A stretch of 44,998 nucleotides of DNA from DASRFR01 sp035651455 (GTDB lineage Bacteria; Acidobacteriota; Terriglobia; Terriglobales; Acidobacteriaceae): NCBI GenBank assembly GCA_035651455.1, contig DASRFR010000036.1, positions 1 to 44,998 on the forward strand. Reading direction: 5' to 3'. The notes below the pieces were generated by a model. That model was not told the DNA's origin, did no database searches, and saw only the letters and a list, made by a program, of their open reading frames with translations. A program made the position numbers and the translations under genes. This document shows, one piece after another, positions 1 through 8,420 of the stretch (positions are counted from its first letter, which is position 1; each line of letters opens with the position of its first letter).

Positions 1-263
1 ATGACAGTCGTCCTCACCGATCTCTGGGAGAACGAACGCCGAGTGAGTTCGCCTGCCAAATCGCTTGCAAGGGCGATTTGCCAGGCTCAAAACCGTCGGA
101 AACTAACTCTGGGAGTGTTACAGAATAAGGGGACCGATCAAACCGAAACTTGTCGTATTCTTACGTGAGCGAAAGCAGGGGGCAGGTCAGAAGGTCAGTC
201 GCCTCGCGAACCGTGACAGAACGCCAGAATTGTGGCCAGCGATTACCAAAACGATTTAGTCGA
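1..263. other. Stretch without a recognised gene
   Basis: A 55-codon frame opens exactly at the first base and closes near 168, but it has no recognisable content and could be a cut-off shadow. The only clear structure is the inverted repeat at 51-86. No tRNA or promoter was seen. Confidence 0.4.
51..86. repeat. 14-bp inverted repeat (hairpin)
   Basis: The arms GCCTGCCAAATCGC (51-64) and GCGATTTGCCAGGC (73-86) pair with one mismatch around an 8-base loop. No T-run follows on either strand, so it is not a classic intrinsic terminator. It lies about 180 bases beyond the stop of the small membrane protein gene and could be a transcript-end hairpin or a REP-like element. Confidence 0.55.
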
Positions 264-650
264 TTACTTTCTCTCGCTAAGGGACTCAGCATTTGCTCTA
301 AGACGCACTACTAAGAACCAAACATACCCCGCTAAGACCGTACCCGCTATGGCTTGAAAGGCTGACGAGGCGCTCGGCGTGACAGCCCAACGACAAATTG
401 CAACAGAAGCACCCCCGCTGAAAAGAAATGCAGCAAACCAAAGCTTGCGAGGAACCCTCTTTGTGGATTGCATGCCCTTCGCTCGGAAGTCCTGGCGAAC
501 TATCAGAATGTCTATACCCATCAAAAAGAAAGCGATTAACGGCGCCCAAGGGCGGATTGGCAACACCCCCGAAACCAGCAGGGCAGTCAGTAATGAAACC
601 ACGGCAATGTTCATGATTAACAAGTATGCGATCGTGAAGGTCCGCTTCAT
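264..650 (-). CDS. Small multi-pass membrane protein, possible RHS partner
   Basis: This 128-residue protein has about four hydrophobic segments (near residues 5-25, 32-48, 68-88 and 95-112) and a short charged tail. I chose the start at 650 because GGAGGTGTG precedes that ATG; the frame is open up to 704, which would overlap the RHS gene. It begins 37 bases after the RHS stop on the same strand, so it is probably co-transcribed. The second RHS gene also has a four-helix protein directly downstream, with no visible sequence similarity to this one. That pattern fits a cognate immunity protein, but the assignment is inference from position only. No family was recognised. Confidence 0.65.
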   Translation of the reverse strand: MKRTFTIAYLLIMNIAVVSLLTALLVSGVLPIRPWAPLIAFFLMGIDILIVRQDFRAKGMQSTKRVPRKLWFAAFLFSGGASVAICRWAVTPSASSAFQAIAGTVLAGYVWFLVVRLRANAESLSERK

Positions 651-687
651 CACACCTCCAGCTATTATTGCACTGCTGTTCACCGCC

Positions 688-3600
688 TCAATGAGGGCAT
701 CCACCCGTGCCGGATAACCCTAATGCATCGAGTACAGTTTCCCCAAGCTCGGTTGAAAGCAAAGCCGTCTGCAATGCGTTAGCGGCCTCATCGATTAGAT
801 GTCCGGTAGCGCCGCCATTGTAACCAGCCGTGAATAGAGATTCTGCGCCGGCCGATAGACTTGCCTTTTCACGATCTCTGGTAATCAGAAGAGCGCCTGA
901 TCCGCCAACTGTCGTCACAGTCGACGCGACATCGGCAGCGTCGCTAGCAACATTCACCTTTCCGGAGATAGCGCCTGCCAATTGGACGCCCCCTGCCGTA
1001 AAGTTTCCAGCAGCCCCAACAGTGCCATAAGCAACTCCCACCGCAGTAGCTCCCCCAGTTTCAGGGAGTAGGGCTACGCTCCCTGCTGCAATGCCTACCT
1101 TAGCGATACCGATTCCAACACTAACGAGACCTTTCGCTGCAAGCGCGATCCTCTGAGCTCCACAACCTTTAGCCCTCTGCGCATCCTCGAGTGCCTTCTC
1201 TAATAGCTTTTTCCAGCATCCTGCATCACATAAGTCGCGTCGTGGTGCGGGTCGGATGTTATTGTTGTATTCGAAACCAGACGGGATTCTTGGCATCGTC
1301 GGTTGAGGAAACGGGCCCTCCACTATAACTCCCGGTTCCAATCCGAAAGGGTCGGCGAAAAGAACAGGATTGTTAATCACGTATGCGTATCGGTTCCATG
1401 TTTGTGGATCGCCTACACTTGAGACCGCAATCCCGCCCGGATCTGGCACGACCCACCTTCCTTGAGTGGAACTGTAGGACCTGGCCCAAAAGTGATCCAA
1501 ATTGCTTTCCGAATCCCGGTCTTGGCCAGTGAAGAACGTTGGGCCGGTCTGGCCATTAGCTGCACCCCAACAGCCCTTATTGTCGCCAAATGAAAGGCTA
1601 GAGCACGACTCCGAACTGGCTGCGTTTTGTGTAACCTTCACCCGTTCCGTGCCCACCAGGTCTTGGAAATCGAAATAGGTCAGCGCATTCCGGTAAGTCA
1701 CCAGGTGATGCCCGCCGGTGTAGACCTCAAACCGGGTATAGGTCCCGCCTTGCGACTCCGTCACCGTGCGCCCGGCCAGATCAACCACGAAATACGTTGT
1801 CGTACTGCCTGTTGTCCACTGCACCCTCCGACCCAAGGCGTCATAAACATAGTTCGTCGGCGTGCCACTCGCGTCTACCGTCTTGATTTTACCTTCCGCA
1901 TCGAATTGATACTGGTGGAAGGTGTCCTGGGTCATATTTCCGGCAGCATCGTAACAGTAAGCCGTAATGGAACCACAGTTCGTGGGAGTGATATGGCTGG
2001 CGGAATCGAAGGTGTACTGGGGCTTGACTGGACATGTACTACCATTCTGCTGCAAGCGGTTGCCAAAGCGGTCGTATTTGTAATCGCAAGCCACACCTGA
2101 TGTTTGCGTGGTGGTCAACAGGCGATTGAAGTCGTCGTATGTATAATTCCACGTGCCACCAAGAATGGAATCTGTAGCGCCCGCGAGATTTCCGTTTGGA
2201 GTGTAGCCGATGTTGGTCAGATGGTAGATACCAGGGCCGCTTATCACATCCGAAAATGCCGAGGTCAACCGCCCCCGTGAATCGTACGTCCGAGACTCCG
2301 AGATTCCATTGTTGGCTGTTCCACTCCCGAGAGTGTCATGCGTCATTTCACCCAATGGATTGAAGCTAATGCCCGATAGCAGACTGGCTGGATGGTTCCC
2401 GTCGTAAGCTAGTCCAGACGTCAAACTTGACGGCCTGCCTGCCAGATCGTAAGTGTAGGCATATGAGAAGCCGCCGCCGCTTGGAAATGTGAGTGGCTCG
2501 CCAAGAAAGTTGTACGTGTACGGCATAGCGAAGAACGTGCTGGCGGAGTTGCACAACGAGGCCACGCATTGAGAGTTGTCAGAAACGCGCCCCACTGCAT
2601 CATACTTGAAAATCTGTGCGGCCAGGGTAGTCGAACCCGAAACAGTCCAGGCGGAGGTCATCCTTCCCTTCGGATTGGGTAGGCTCGTAAAGCCAAAGGC
2701 GCTCGTTTGATCGTAGGCAAATTTCACCGTGCTGGTGGTGCCGTCGTTGTAGCTCTTCTGCGTGAGGCGATGCAAGCCGTCGAATGTATAGGTTGTAGTG
2801 ACTGTCGCGGAAAGGGTCTGGTTTGGCTTCGGAGCCACCCTTTGGTAGAGGTCCCCCTTCGTCACCGTGTCATACGTGTACGTCGTATTTCCACTCTCTG
2901 GTGTGGTCTCGCTAGTGATTCTCGAAAGCTGATCGTATGAGTATTGCCGCGAGTTGAGACCACCCTGTATAACCTGCGTCAGATTGTTTAATGTATCGTA
3001 GGTATACGACGTCAGAAAACCAGTTGCGGGCTGGTCCTGGTTGCAGGCGCTTGGAGTCCCTGAAATTCCGAGCAAGGTTGCACTCGTGACTTCACAAACT
3101 GAAGCGAGACGCCCCAGGCCATCTGCTTGATACACTTTTGTAACGCGAGCTGTGCCGTTGCCCTCATCTTGGACCTTTGTGGCTCCCCTGTAATAGGTAG
3201 TCGATACCGCAGAGGTGTCGGGGTGCGTCACTGTAGTCACACGCCCAAGTGCATCGTAAATGTAGCTGGTAGTCCCATCGGTTGGGCTGCTCGTCGACAG
3301 CTGAGGATTGGTCCGAGACGCTACGCGGCCATTCACGTCAAAGAGGGTAGTAGTTGTGATCGTCCCTTCTGGCGCCGATGTTACCTGAGATTTTGTAACT
3401 CGCCCCAGAGCGTCCAGCGTAGTTGTCCCGGTCAAATTGTGCGTACTGTCGATCTTGGTCGTGCTGTCTACAGACCACAGTGGGGGTGCGCTTCCAGTGT
3501 GGTACGTATAGCTTGTCTCGCCGCCATCTGCGTAACCCACCTTGTGCGGACGCCAGTAATAAGGGTCATCGTATGTGTACGTTGAAGCTTTTGAATTCTC

Positions 3601-5445
3601 ATCGCTTATCGACGTAGGCACGCCGCCGGTACAATTCCAGATCATCGATCGGGATAAACTCAGCGGGAGGTTGACAATGCTTGGGAAGGCGCTGGCACAG
3701 TAGCCATAAGTGTAGGTTGTTGTGGCGGTTGTGTTTACGTCCGTAGACGTATACACGAGGCCGGTGTCGTAATACTTGAGCGTCTGATTCAAAGTGGTGG
3801 TAGCGCTTGTGTACCGCTTGACTGTGGTTAGGTTTCCGCGCGGGGTGCCGCTCGGCGGATTCGTGTGATTAGGAAGCGTTCCGGTTCCTTGCAACGCGTA
3901 TTCGTCATAAAAGTACTCCGTACGCGCTTTTTGGGTTCCGTTGGCGTCCTTCACGGTTACCGAACTCGGTCGATCCACGATGTTATTGTTATTTCCAAGA
4001 ATTGCATACACAGTTGTGGTTTTTCGCGTTGCGCTTGATGCACCGAAATCGTATTCGTCCAATTCAGTTACAGAGCCGTATCCATCGTATTGAGTATCGA
4101 CGCGAGATTGTAATCCTCCGTCGAAGGAACGTTGCATGGTAACCTGCGAGAAAGGCGTGACAACGCTTCCCCCACAGGGTGACGAAGGCGTACCGTTGTA
4201 GCACGTCGTGACTTCCTCCAAAAGAGTTCCGCTATTGGAGCTTCCGCTGTAGACATCGCGCAAGGTCTCGAACTCGCCATTGAAGGTGATGACAGTTTCG
4301 TTGTTCTGGGGGTCCGTGAGTTTAGTCGTGCCTGCACTGGCGTCGCGCACGTATTTCCATTGTGTGCCGCTTGTCGTGTCTGGCGTAGTACGCTTGTATC
4401 CAGCCGTACTGCCATCCGAGCACATGACCCCGTCATTGTTCCCGGTGTAGGCATACGAGATCTTTCCACTGGTTGGGAGGGTCACGGAAGCGATTCGGCC
4501 GGTTACGCAGCTCGTTGTGCCAGTAAGAGGTGTACACGAAGCGCCTGCGGGTGTGGGTTCGTAGGTAAACTTGTATTGCGACTGGTCGGGCAAAGTGATC
4601 GTGTCTATCAGCGAGTTGGATATGCGGCCATATTCCTGTATGCCAGAGCATTGGAACCAGGTTTGGACTGTGTATGCCTTATAATGAGCGGTCGTGACGG
4701 CATCAGCTCCTGACGGACTAGTGTATTTGTACGTTACATCCGCGGGAGCGATTCCACTGATGGTTAGAGCCCTGGTCGTCGTGCTCAGAGTGTCATAAAA
4801 CGTTGTGGTGCTGCCGTTCACAACGCTCGTGATCTGATTTCCATTTTCATCGGTACTGGTGCCTGCACCCGAATTGGTCCCAGAACTCAGGGTGGGCCTC
4901 ATAGTTCTGCCATCAGCCCAGGTCACGGTCGCCGATGGAGTGGCATCGACGGTTATCGTGAGACCCGAGCTGTCGTCCAACACCCGAGTTACGGAATAGT
5001 TCGGACAGTCTGAATCGTCACTCACCGTCGCGAACATTTTGTGGCCAGTGCCAGTCGCGTCCACATAGTTCGCGAACGTGTATATTGTGGCTCCGGTTCC
5101 ACTGCACCCGGGTACCTGTCTACTAGTCATCGTCATGGTGCCCACAGATGCTGATAGCTCACGGTTAAGGCCCCAAGAAGAGGAGGCCGGCAACCACGAT
5201 GTGCCCACGAGTTTCCAAACCGAGCTGTCGTAGGCCAAGGAATACTTGAATGGAATCCCTCGCCCAGGGCGGCTGAAGATGGGAATTGAATAGTGCACGT
5301 TCAAATTGCCGAGATTGATGATGTCGGGACCGCCGCTGAAGCTTCGGAACGGCGGAGTTCCTGTCGTCACTTGGGATACTGCTTGCAGGGAGAAAAAAGT
5401 GATAACGAATAACAGACATCTCGCTGCCCTGATCGCATTCTCCAT
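688..5445 (-). CDS. Secreted RHS/YD-repeat protein, copy B
   Basis: This 1585-residue protein starts with a signal peptide (about residues 1-25, ending AVSQ) and a conserved N-terminal region, then many YD repeats (for example YTYDTLNNLTQ, YTYDDFNRLL). An RHS-associated core follows (GRWVVPDPGG, WNRYAYVINNP, DPFGL near residue 1368). The family forms a shell that encloses a C-terminal toxin or adhesive module. The last ~216 residues are Gly/Ala-rich with hydrophobic stretches and end in GTGGCPH; I recognise no toxin fold, and they do not resemble the tail of the paralogue. GAGAGAGG lies upstream of the ATG. The gene follows a secreted-protein gene by 30 bases and precedes a membrane protein, so the three likely form an operon. 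No interrupting stop is present. Confidence 0.9.
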   Translation of the reverse strand: MENAIRAARCLLFVITFFSLQAVSQVTTGTPPFRSFSGGPDIINLGNLNVHYSIPIFSRPGRGIPFKYSLAYDSSVWKLVGTSWLPASSSWGLNRELSASVGTMTMTSRQVPGCSGTGATIYTFANYVDATGTGHKMFATVSDDSDCPNYSVTRVLDDSSGLTITVDATPSATVTWADGRTMRPTLSSGTNSGAGTSTDENGNQITSVVNGSTTTFYDTLSTTTRALTISGIAPADVTYKYTSPSGADAVTTAHYKAYTVQTWFQCSGIQEYGRISNSLIDTITLPDQSQYKFTYEPTPAGASCTPLTGTTSCVTGRIASVTLPTSGKISYAYTGNNDGVMCSDGSTAGYKRTTPDTTSGTQWKYVRDASAGTTKLTDPQNNETVITFNGEFETLRDVYSGSSNSGTLLEEVTTCYNGTPSSPCGGSVVTPFSQVTMQRSFDGGLQSRVDTQYDGYGSVTELDEYDFGASSATRKTTTVYAILGNNNNIVDRPSSVTVKDANGTQKARTEYFYDEYALQGTGTLPNHTNPPSGTPRGNLTTVKRYTSATTTLNQTLKYYDTGLVYTSTDVNTTATTTYTYGYCASAFPSIVNLPLSLSRSMIWNCTGGVPTSISDENSKASTYTYDDPYYWRPHKVGYADGGETSYTYHTGSAPPLWSVDSTTKIDSTHNLTGTTTLDALGRVTKSQVTSAPEGTITTTTLFDVNGRVASRTNPQLSTSSPTDGTTSYIYDALGRVTTVTHPDTSAVSTTYYRGATKVQDEGNGTARVTKVYQADGLGRLASVCEVTSATLLGISGTPSACNQDQPATGFLTSYTYDTLNNLTQVIQGGLNSRQYSYDQLSRITSETTPESGNTTYTYDTVTKGDLYQRVAPKPNQTLSATVTTTYTFDGLHRLTQKSYNDGTTSTVKFAYDQTSAFGFTSLPNPKGRMTSAWTVSGSTTLAAQIFKYDAVGRVSDNSQCVASLCNSASTFFAMPYTYNFLGEPLTFPSGGGFSYAYTYDLAGRPSSLTSGLAYDGNHPASLLSGISFNPLGEMTHDTLGSGTANNGISESRTYDSRGRLTSAFSDVISGPGIYHLTNIGYTPNGNLAGATDSILGGTWNYTYDDFNRLLTTTQTSGVACDYKYDRFGNRLQQNGSTCPVKPQYTFDSASHITPTNCGSITAYCYDAAGNMTQDTFHQYQFDAEGKIKTVDASGTPTNYVYDALGRRVQWTTGSTTTYFVVDLAGRTVTESQGGTYTRFEVYTGGHHLVTYRNALTYFDFQDLVGTERVKVTQNAASSESCSSLSFGDNKGCWGAANGQTGPTFFTGQDRDSESNLDHFWARSYSSTQGRWVVPDPGGIAVSSVGDPQTWNRYAYVINNPVLFADPFGLEPGVIVEGPFPQPTMPRIPSGFEYNNNIRPAPRRDLCDAGCWKKLLEKALEDAQRAKGCGAQRIALAAKGLVSVGIGIAKVGIAAGSVALLPETGGATAVGVAYGTVGAAGNFTAGGVQLAGAISGKVNVASDAADVASTVTTVGGSGALLITRDREKASLSAGAESLFTAGYNGGATGHLIDEAANALQTALLSTELGETVLDALGLSGTGGCPH

Positions 5446-5475
5446 TGGGAGACCTCTCTCAAAGAGTATGACTGC

Positions 5476-6282
5476 TCACTGAATCGCAAATAAACTGTCT
5501 GACAAACCAGAATTGAGGGCGACACTGTTCACGACGACATCTAAAGCCAGTCCGTCGGAGATCAGCTGCTGAATGTGGAGTGGCATTTGGACGCCATTTA
5601 CCGATTGATACGCGAGAATGTCCACTTCCATTGGAATATTGGTGCCCGCGTCGTCGTCTGGGTGTCCGTTAAACGTGATCGCGACCGGTAGAAGAGTAGC
5701 TGCATCAAGGTAGAAATCAGCTGTGCTAACCGCCTGCGTGATTGCCACAAAGTGTGGGTTCGGGCTGTTGAAGTTACGGTACGCTCTCAGATGCTGAACA
5801 CTTCGTGTCCCGCGGGTTTCCTGGCCTACGTAGGAGAAGATTAGCGTTGGGTCCGTGGTTGCAGTAAGAAACGACGAAACCGGAGAGAACCAGCTGGGGC
5901 TCAGCCAGCAGTTGTGCATCGCAGCAGGTTGAACGGTACCGTCCTGCGCGATCGTTTCTCCTTGAGGGAAAAGTCCGGTCAGATTGCGAATAGTAGACGT
6001 GGTAGTGCCGTTTAAACTGAGGTCTACACGACTCTCCAGCGTTCCTTTTGCGTACATTGTGCCAGTGCCTGTGAGAGTCTCGGAGCCGGCGATACTGGTT
6101 ACGGAGACCGAAAGCGTGGCATCACTGACCACGTTGTCACCAGTCAAGTTCGCTGTCGCTTGGACCGCAAATGCGATTGCTTGGGGATCGCTCATTACGA
6201 TGGCTTGGTTCTTGGCCGTTTTTCCAGCGACGCCCAAACACACTGCAGACCAGAAAATAGCAATCCAATAGGTTCGTCTCAT
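5476..6282 (-). CDS. Exported protein of unknown function, copy B
   Basis: This 268-residue protein has an N-terminal signal peptide (MRRTYWIAIFWSAVCLGVAG). I prefer the start at 6282 over 6288 because GAGGATGCAT gives correct spacing only for the second ATG. The body is beta-rich and shares long blocks with the protein at 13221-14012: SDPQA near the mature N-terminus, HNCW in the middle, FYLDAATLLPVA, HPDDDA, and a final GLSDSLFAIQ. In both copies it is the gene directly upstream of the RHS gene, here with a 30-base gap. Constant pairing suggests a helper for RHS export, folding or anchoring, possibly a LolA-like beta fold, but no family was recognised. Confidence 0.8.
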   Translation of the reverse strand: MRRTYWIAIFWSAVCLGVAGKTAKNQAIVMSDPQAIAFAVQATANLTGDNVVSDATLSVSVTSIAGSETLTGTGTMYAKGTLESRVDLSLNGTTTSTIRNLTGLFPQGETIAQDGTVQPAAMHNCWLSPSWFSPVSSFLTATTDPTLIFSYVGQETRGTRSVQHLRAYRNFNSPNPHFVAITQAVSTADFYLDAATLLPVAITFNGHPDDDAGTNIPMEVDILAYQSVNGVQMPLHIQQLISDGLALDVVVNSVALNSGLSDSLFAIQ

Positions 6283-6288
6283 ATGCAT

Positions 6289-6824
6289 CCTCGGCGTGCG
6301 TCCGATAAGTCACTGTTTGTGTGGTACCCACCGTTGTCCGGGTTTATTCTCATGTCCAGATCGAAAAGGCATTGCTGTAACGACGGGTAGTATTGCAATA
6401 AATGGCTTGAACAGGAGCTTTGCGTAAACCTACTTGCAAGCCAAATGAAAACGTCTTGAGGGAAGTCTAGGTGGGTGTTTGCTCGCGCTATCGGGTAATT
6501 AGCGGCACAGCATCCGGGGAGCAAGATATTTGCGAAGCGAGCCATTGGCTCCTCCTCTCAAACTACTTTGTCCCCCTCGAACTTATCTGTGCAGCAACTA
6601 CTTGTCCGAAAATGTATTTTAGGCCTCAGGGTTGGTCAAGCAGTTTGTCCGCGTGTCTTAGTAAATTACATCACGGAAGTCCCGAATTGAAACTCAAGGA
6701 ATAGACGCATTCATTATAACGAGAGCATCATTTCACTTGTATTCGTGAAACCTCAATGTCGTGCCTAAGTATGTCTACTAGCGAGCACACGACACGATGT
6801 CAGTCGGGCCTGAATGGTTGGGCT
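6289..6824. other. Noncoding stretch upstream of cassette B
   Basis: I see no convincing gene in this 536-base interval. It lies between the truncated pilin and the exported-protein gene and should contain the promoter of the RHS operon on the minus strand, but no clear -35/-10 pair stands out. A short hairpin (TTTCAC...GTGAAA, near 6729-6750) sits past the pilin fragment stop. Confidence 0.4.
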
Positions 6825-7078
6825 CTATAGCGTAGGTAGACTGGTGCATTGTGCTCGGTCCATGTCTGGATTCGACTGGCCGGAAGGAAGACGAAAATGC
6901 ACAACTGTGTCTTCCGTCGAGCACAAGTCTCGTATGCCGGTCTGATTGAAGACGGACGCACAGCCTGAAACCGTATACTGGAGGACCCGTCCAGAGTCGG
7001 CATTACCGAACACAATAGAAAAGTAGTAACCATTCTTGGCTTGTGCCGGTGTTGTTGCATTTGAGTTACCAATGAGTC
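6825..7078 (-). pseudogene. 5'-truncated type IV prepilin (C-terminal fragment)
   Basis: The minus-strand frame reads TTPAQAKNGYYFSI, then SGRVLQYTVSGCASVFNQTG, STEDTVVHFR and SLPTL, and matches the last ~85 residues of the intact prepilin at 14443-14964 almost residue for residue. The N-terminal half, including the prepilin peptidase site and the hydrophobic helix, is absent. Homology stops near 7078, where the dispersed noncoding repeat begins. No start codon or ribosome binding site remains, so it is a remnant left by a deletion that also removed the promoter. Its position matches that of the intact pilin in the other cassette. Confidence 0.85.
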
Positions 7079-7079
7079 C

Positions 7080-7189
7080 CCGAAGTGTCTGCCCCGACGG
7101 TTGGATATCACCTTTTCGAGCGGGACAAAGGAGCGGAGACAGGTGAGGGCGTTTTGAGGAAGCCTTTGGGTTGTGAACCCCAAAGGCGA
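7080..7189 (+). repeat. Dispersed noncoding repeat, copy B
   Basis: This ~110-base element resembles 15397-15504 and, reversed, 23757-23862. Shared landmarks in order are a TGYCTGCCC-like start, CTTTTTCGRG, GGAGRCAGGT, and a hairpin CCTTTGGGTT-GTG-AACCCCAAAGG followed by GCGAGC. Frames through it are not conserved between copies, so it is more likely a structured RNA or repeat than a gene. It ends where the truncated pilin begins. Confidence 0.6.
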
Positions 7190-7334
7190 GCTAGCGACAG
7201 CTCAGTTCAGTACCTGGCAAGTTCGCCCGTCATCCAACCCAGCCACGGGCCTTTTATAGCTCAAATAATCAATGGATTTTAGAACTTGCAAGGCAACGTG
7301 GGACTGCGAAGGACTTGCAAATTCACGATAGAAA

Positions 7335-7372
7335 CACTGAATGCGGACTGCAATTGCGGACTGAAATCCGCA
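7335..7372 (+). other. Relic resembling the 3' end of the integrase gene
   Basis: The sequence GAATGCGGACTG, four bases, TGCGGACTGA occurs here and, with a two-base spacer, at the last codons of the integrase gene (39182-39206). It could be the remains of an integrase end, an old recombination scar, or a small repeat. The match is about 22 bases, so chance is not excluded. Confidence 0.35.
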
Positions 7373-7441
7373 TGCTCATTACCCTATATTCCATCTTGTT
7401 GGAGTCAGAGAGGGCTTTTGTGGGGTTAAACCCTCATAGAC

Positions 7442-7455
7442 ATTTGGATCCAAAT
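7442..7455. repeat. 14-bp perfect palindrome
   Basis: ATTTGGATCCAAAT reads identically on both strands. It sits in a gene-free stretch (7190-7623) between the two cassettes. No adjacent promoter is evident, so an operator role is only a possibility. Confidence 0.3.
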
Positions 7456-7623
7456 CCTCCTCCGGATTAGGCGTTGGGCTATGAGTGCAGCTGGTAACGA
7501 TGTTTCAACAGGTTACGCGGTGACTGCGCGCCTTCCTTGTTCTGTCCCAGCTCCATACTCATTGCCGTAAGAGAATCAGTTCCGTGACAAGTGAGACTCG
7601 ACCGGGCACGACCCGGCAACTCC

Positions 7624-7899
7624 TCAAAAGTCGGGAAAAAGTGGCGCACCGGCGGACCCAATCGAACCTGAATCAGACAGCCTCGGTTCCGATCCTCCGC
7701 TTAGATCGGGGCCACCGGCCGCTGCGATTCTTGCTCGCGGTGATGCTGACATCACACTCGTTCCGCCTATACGTCCACCACGGCTATCTCCGTTTGATGA
7801 TCCCAGGGCAGTGATCGCATTGTTAAGGGCATTTAGCTGCAGTTGAATGCCGTCGCGTTCAGAGTTCAATTGCTGTACTAAGTTGCCAAGATTTGACAT
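7624..7899 (-). CDS. Small coiled-coil protein, probably frameshifted
   Basis: This 91-codon frame begins MSNLGNLVQQLNSERDGI, a short heptad-like coiled coil (residues 1-33), followed by a basic linker and SPRARIAAA. I recall many Acidobacteriota proteins of this type, in which RARIAAA is followed by QRARWAK and a basic end. Here the frame instead runs into a Gly/Ser tail ending PLFPDF. The +1 frame from the same point reads RWPRSKRRIGTEAV then stop, which looks like the expected end. A small deletion after the IAAA codons therefore probably broke the gene. The function of the family is unknown to me; the basic tail suggests nucleic-acid contact. Confidence 0.5.
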   Translation of the reverse strand: MSNLGNLVQQLNSERDGIQLQLNALNNAITALGSSNGDSRGGRIGGTSVMSASPRARIAAAGGPDLSGGSEPRLSDSGSIGSAGAPLFPDF

Positions 7900-8039
7900 G
7901 TGCTATGAACGAATCGAGCGCCTCTCGGGTAAGCCAAACCCTTTTTGCTGCTGACAACACGAAAGCCCGCGTCCGAAAAAAGCGCCAGAAGGGGCGCAGG
8001 CGCCCGCCACTCGAATCATCTGTACCCTTACGGAATCCT

Positions 8040-8420
8040 TTAATTTTTTCGGGGGCGATGCTCCGAGATCACTTTCAGACGCCATCGGTTAAGAAGGACT
8101 TGAAGGCTCACCACCTCCATTGCCACCACTAGCGTAATCCAAAAAGACATGTACTTCATCGATGGGAACCAAATGTCAAAGATTAGCCATAGTAGCAGTA
8201 TGTGCAATACAAGCCATGCGGCCGCCGTGATCCAAAACGTTCGCAGGCGCCAGAGCTTGGGATACGCGAGGAGAAGAACGCCCAGAACAACCACGGTAAA
8301 GGTGACCTCATCCTCGCGTCGATTCGAGAGTCCAAGCCACTCCCCTACCCGTGCAATCCCAATACCCAAGATCAGCAGACCGCCAGGTACTGTCCAACTC
8401 GTCTTCGACAAGTTCTTCAT
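8040..8420 (-). CDS. Small multi-pass membrane protein, possible RHS partner
   Basis: This 126-residue protein has about four hydrophobic segments (near residues 9-28, 40-53, 62-85 and 92-110) and a basic C-terminus (HRPRKN). Its ATG overlaps the stop of the upstream RHS gene in an ATGA arrangement, so the two are probably translationally coupled. It has no visible sequence similarity to the membrane protein that follows the other RHS gene, although both occupy the same slot. A different partner beside a different RHS tail fits a toxin/immunity relationship. No family was recognised and the role is inference. Confidence 0.7.
   Translation of the reverse strand: MKNLSKTSWTVPGGLLILGIGIARVGEWLGLSNRREDEVTFTVVVLGVLLLAYPKLWRLRTFWITAAAWLVLHILLLWLIFDIWFPSMKYMSFWITLVVAMEVVSLQVLLNRWRLKVISEHRPRKN

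Noticed and set aside
1627..2100. Long plus-strand frames inside the RHS genes
   Set aside because: They are antisense shadows of YD-repeat coding sequence and carry no start signal or known motif.
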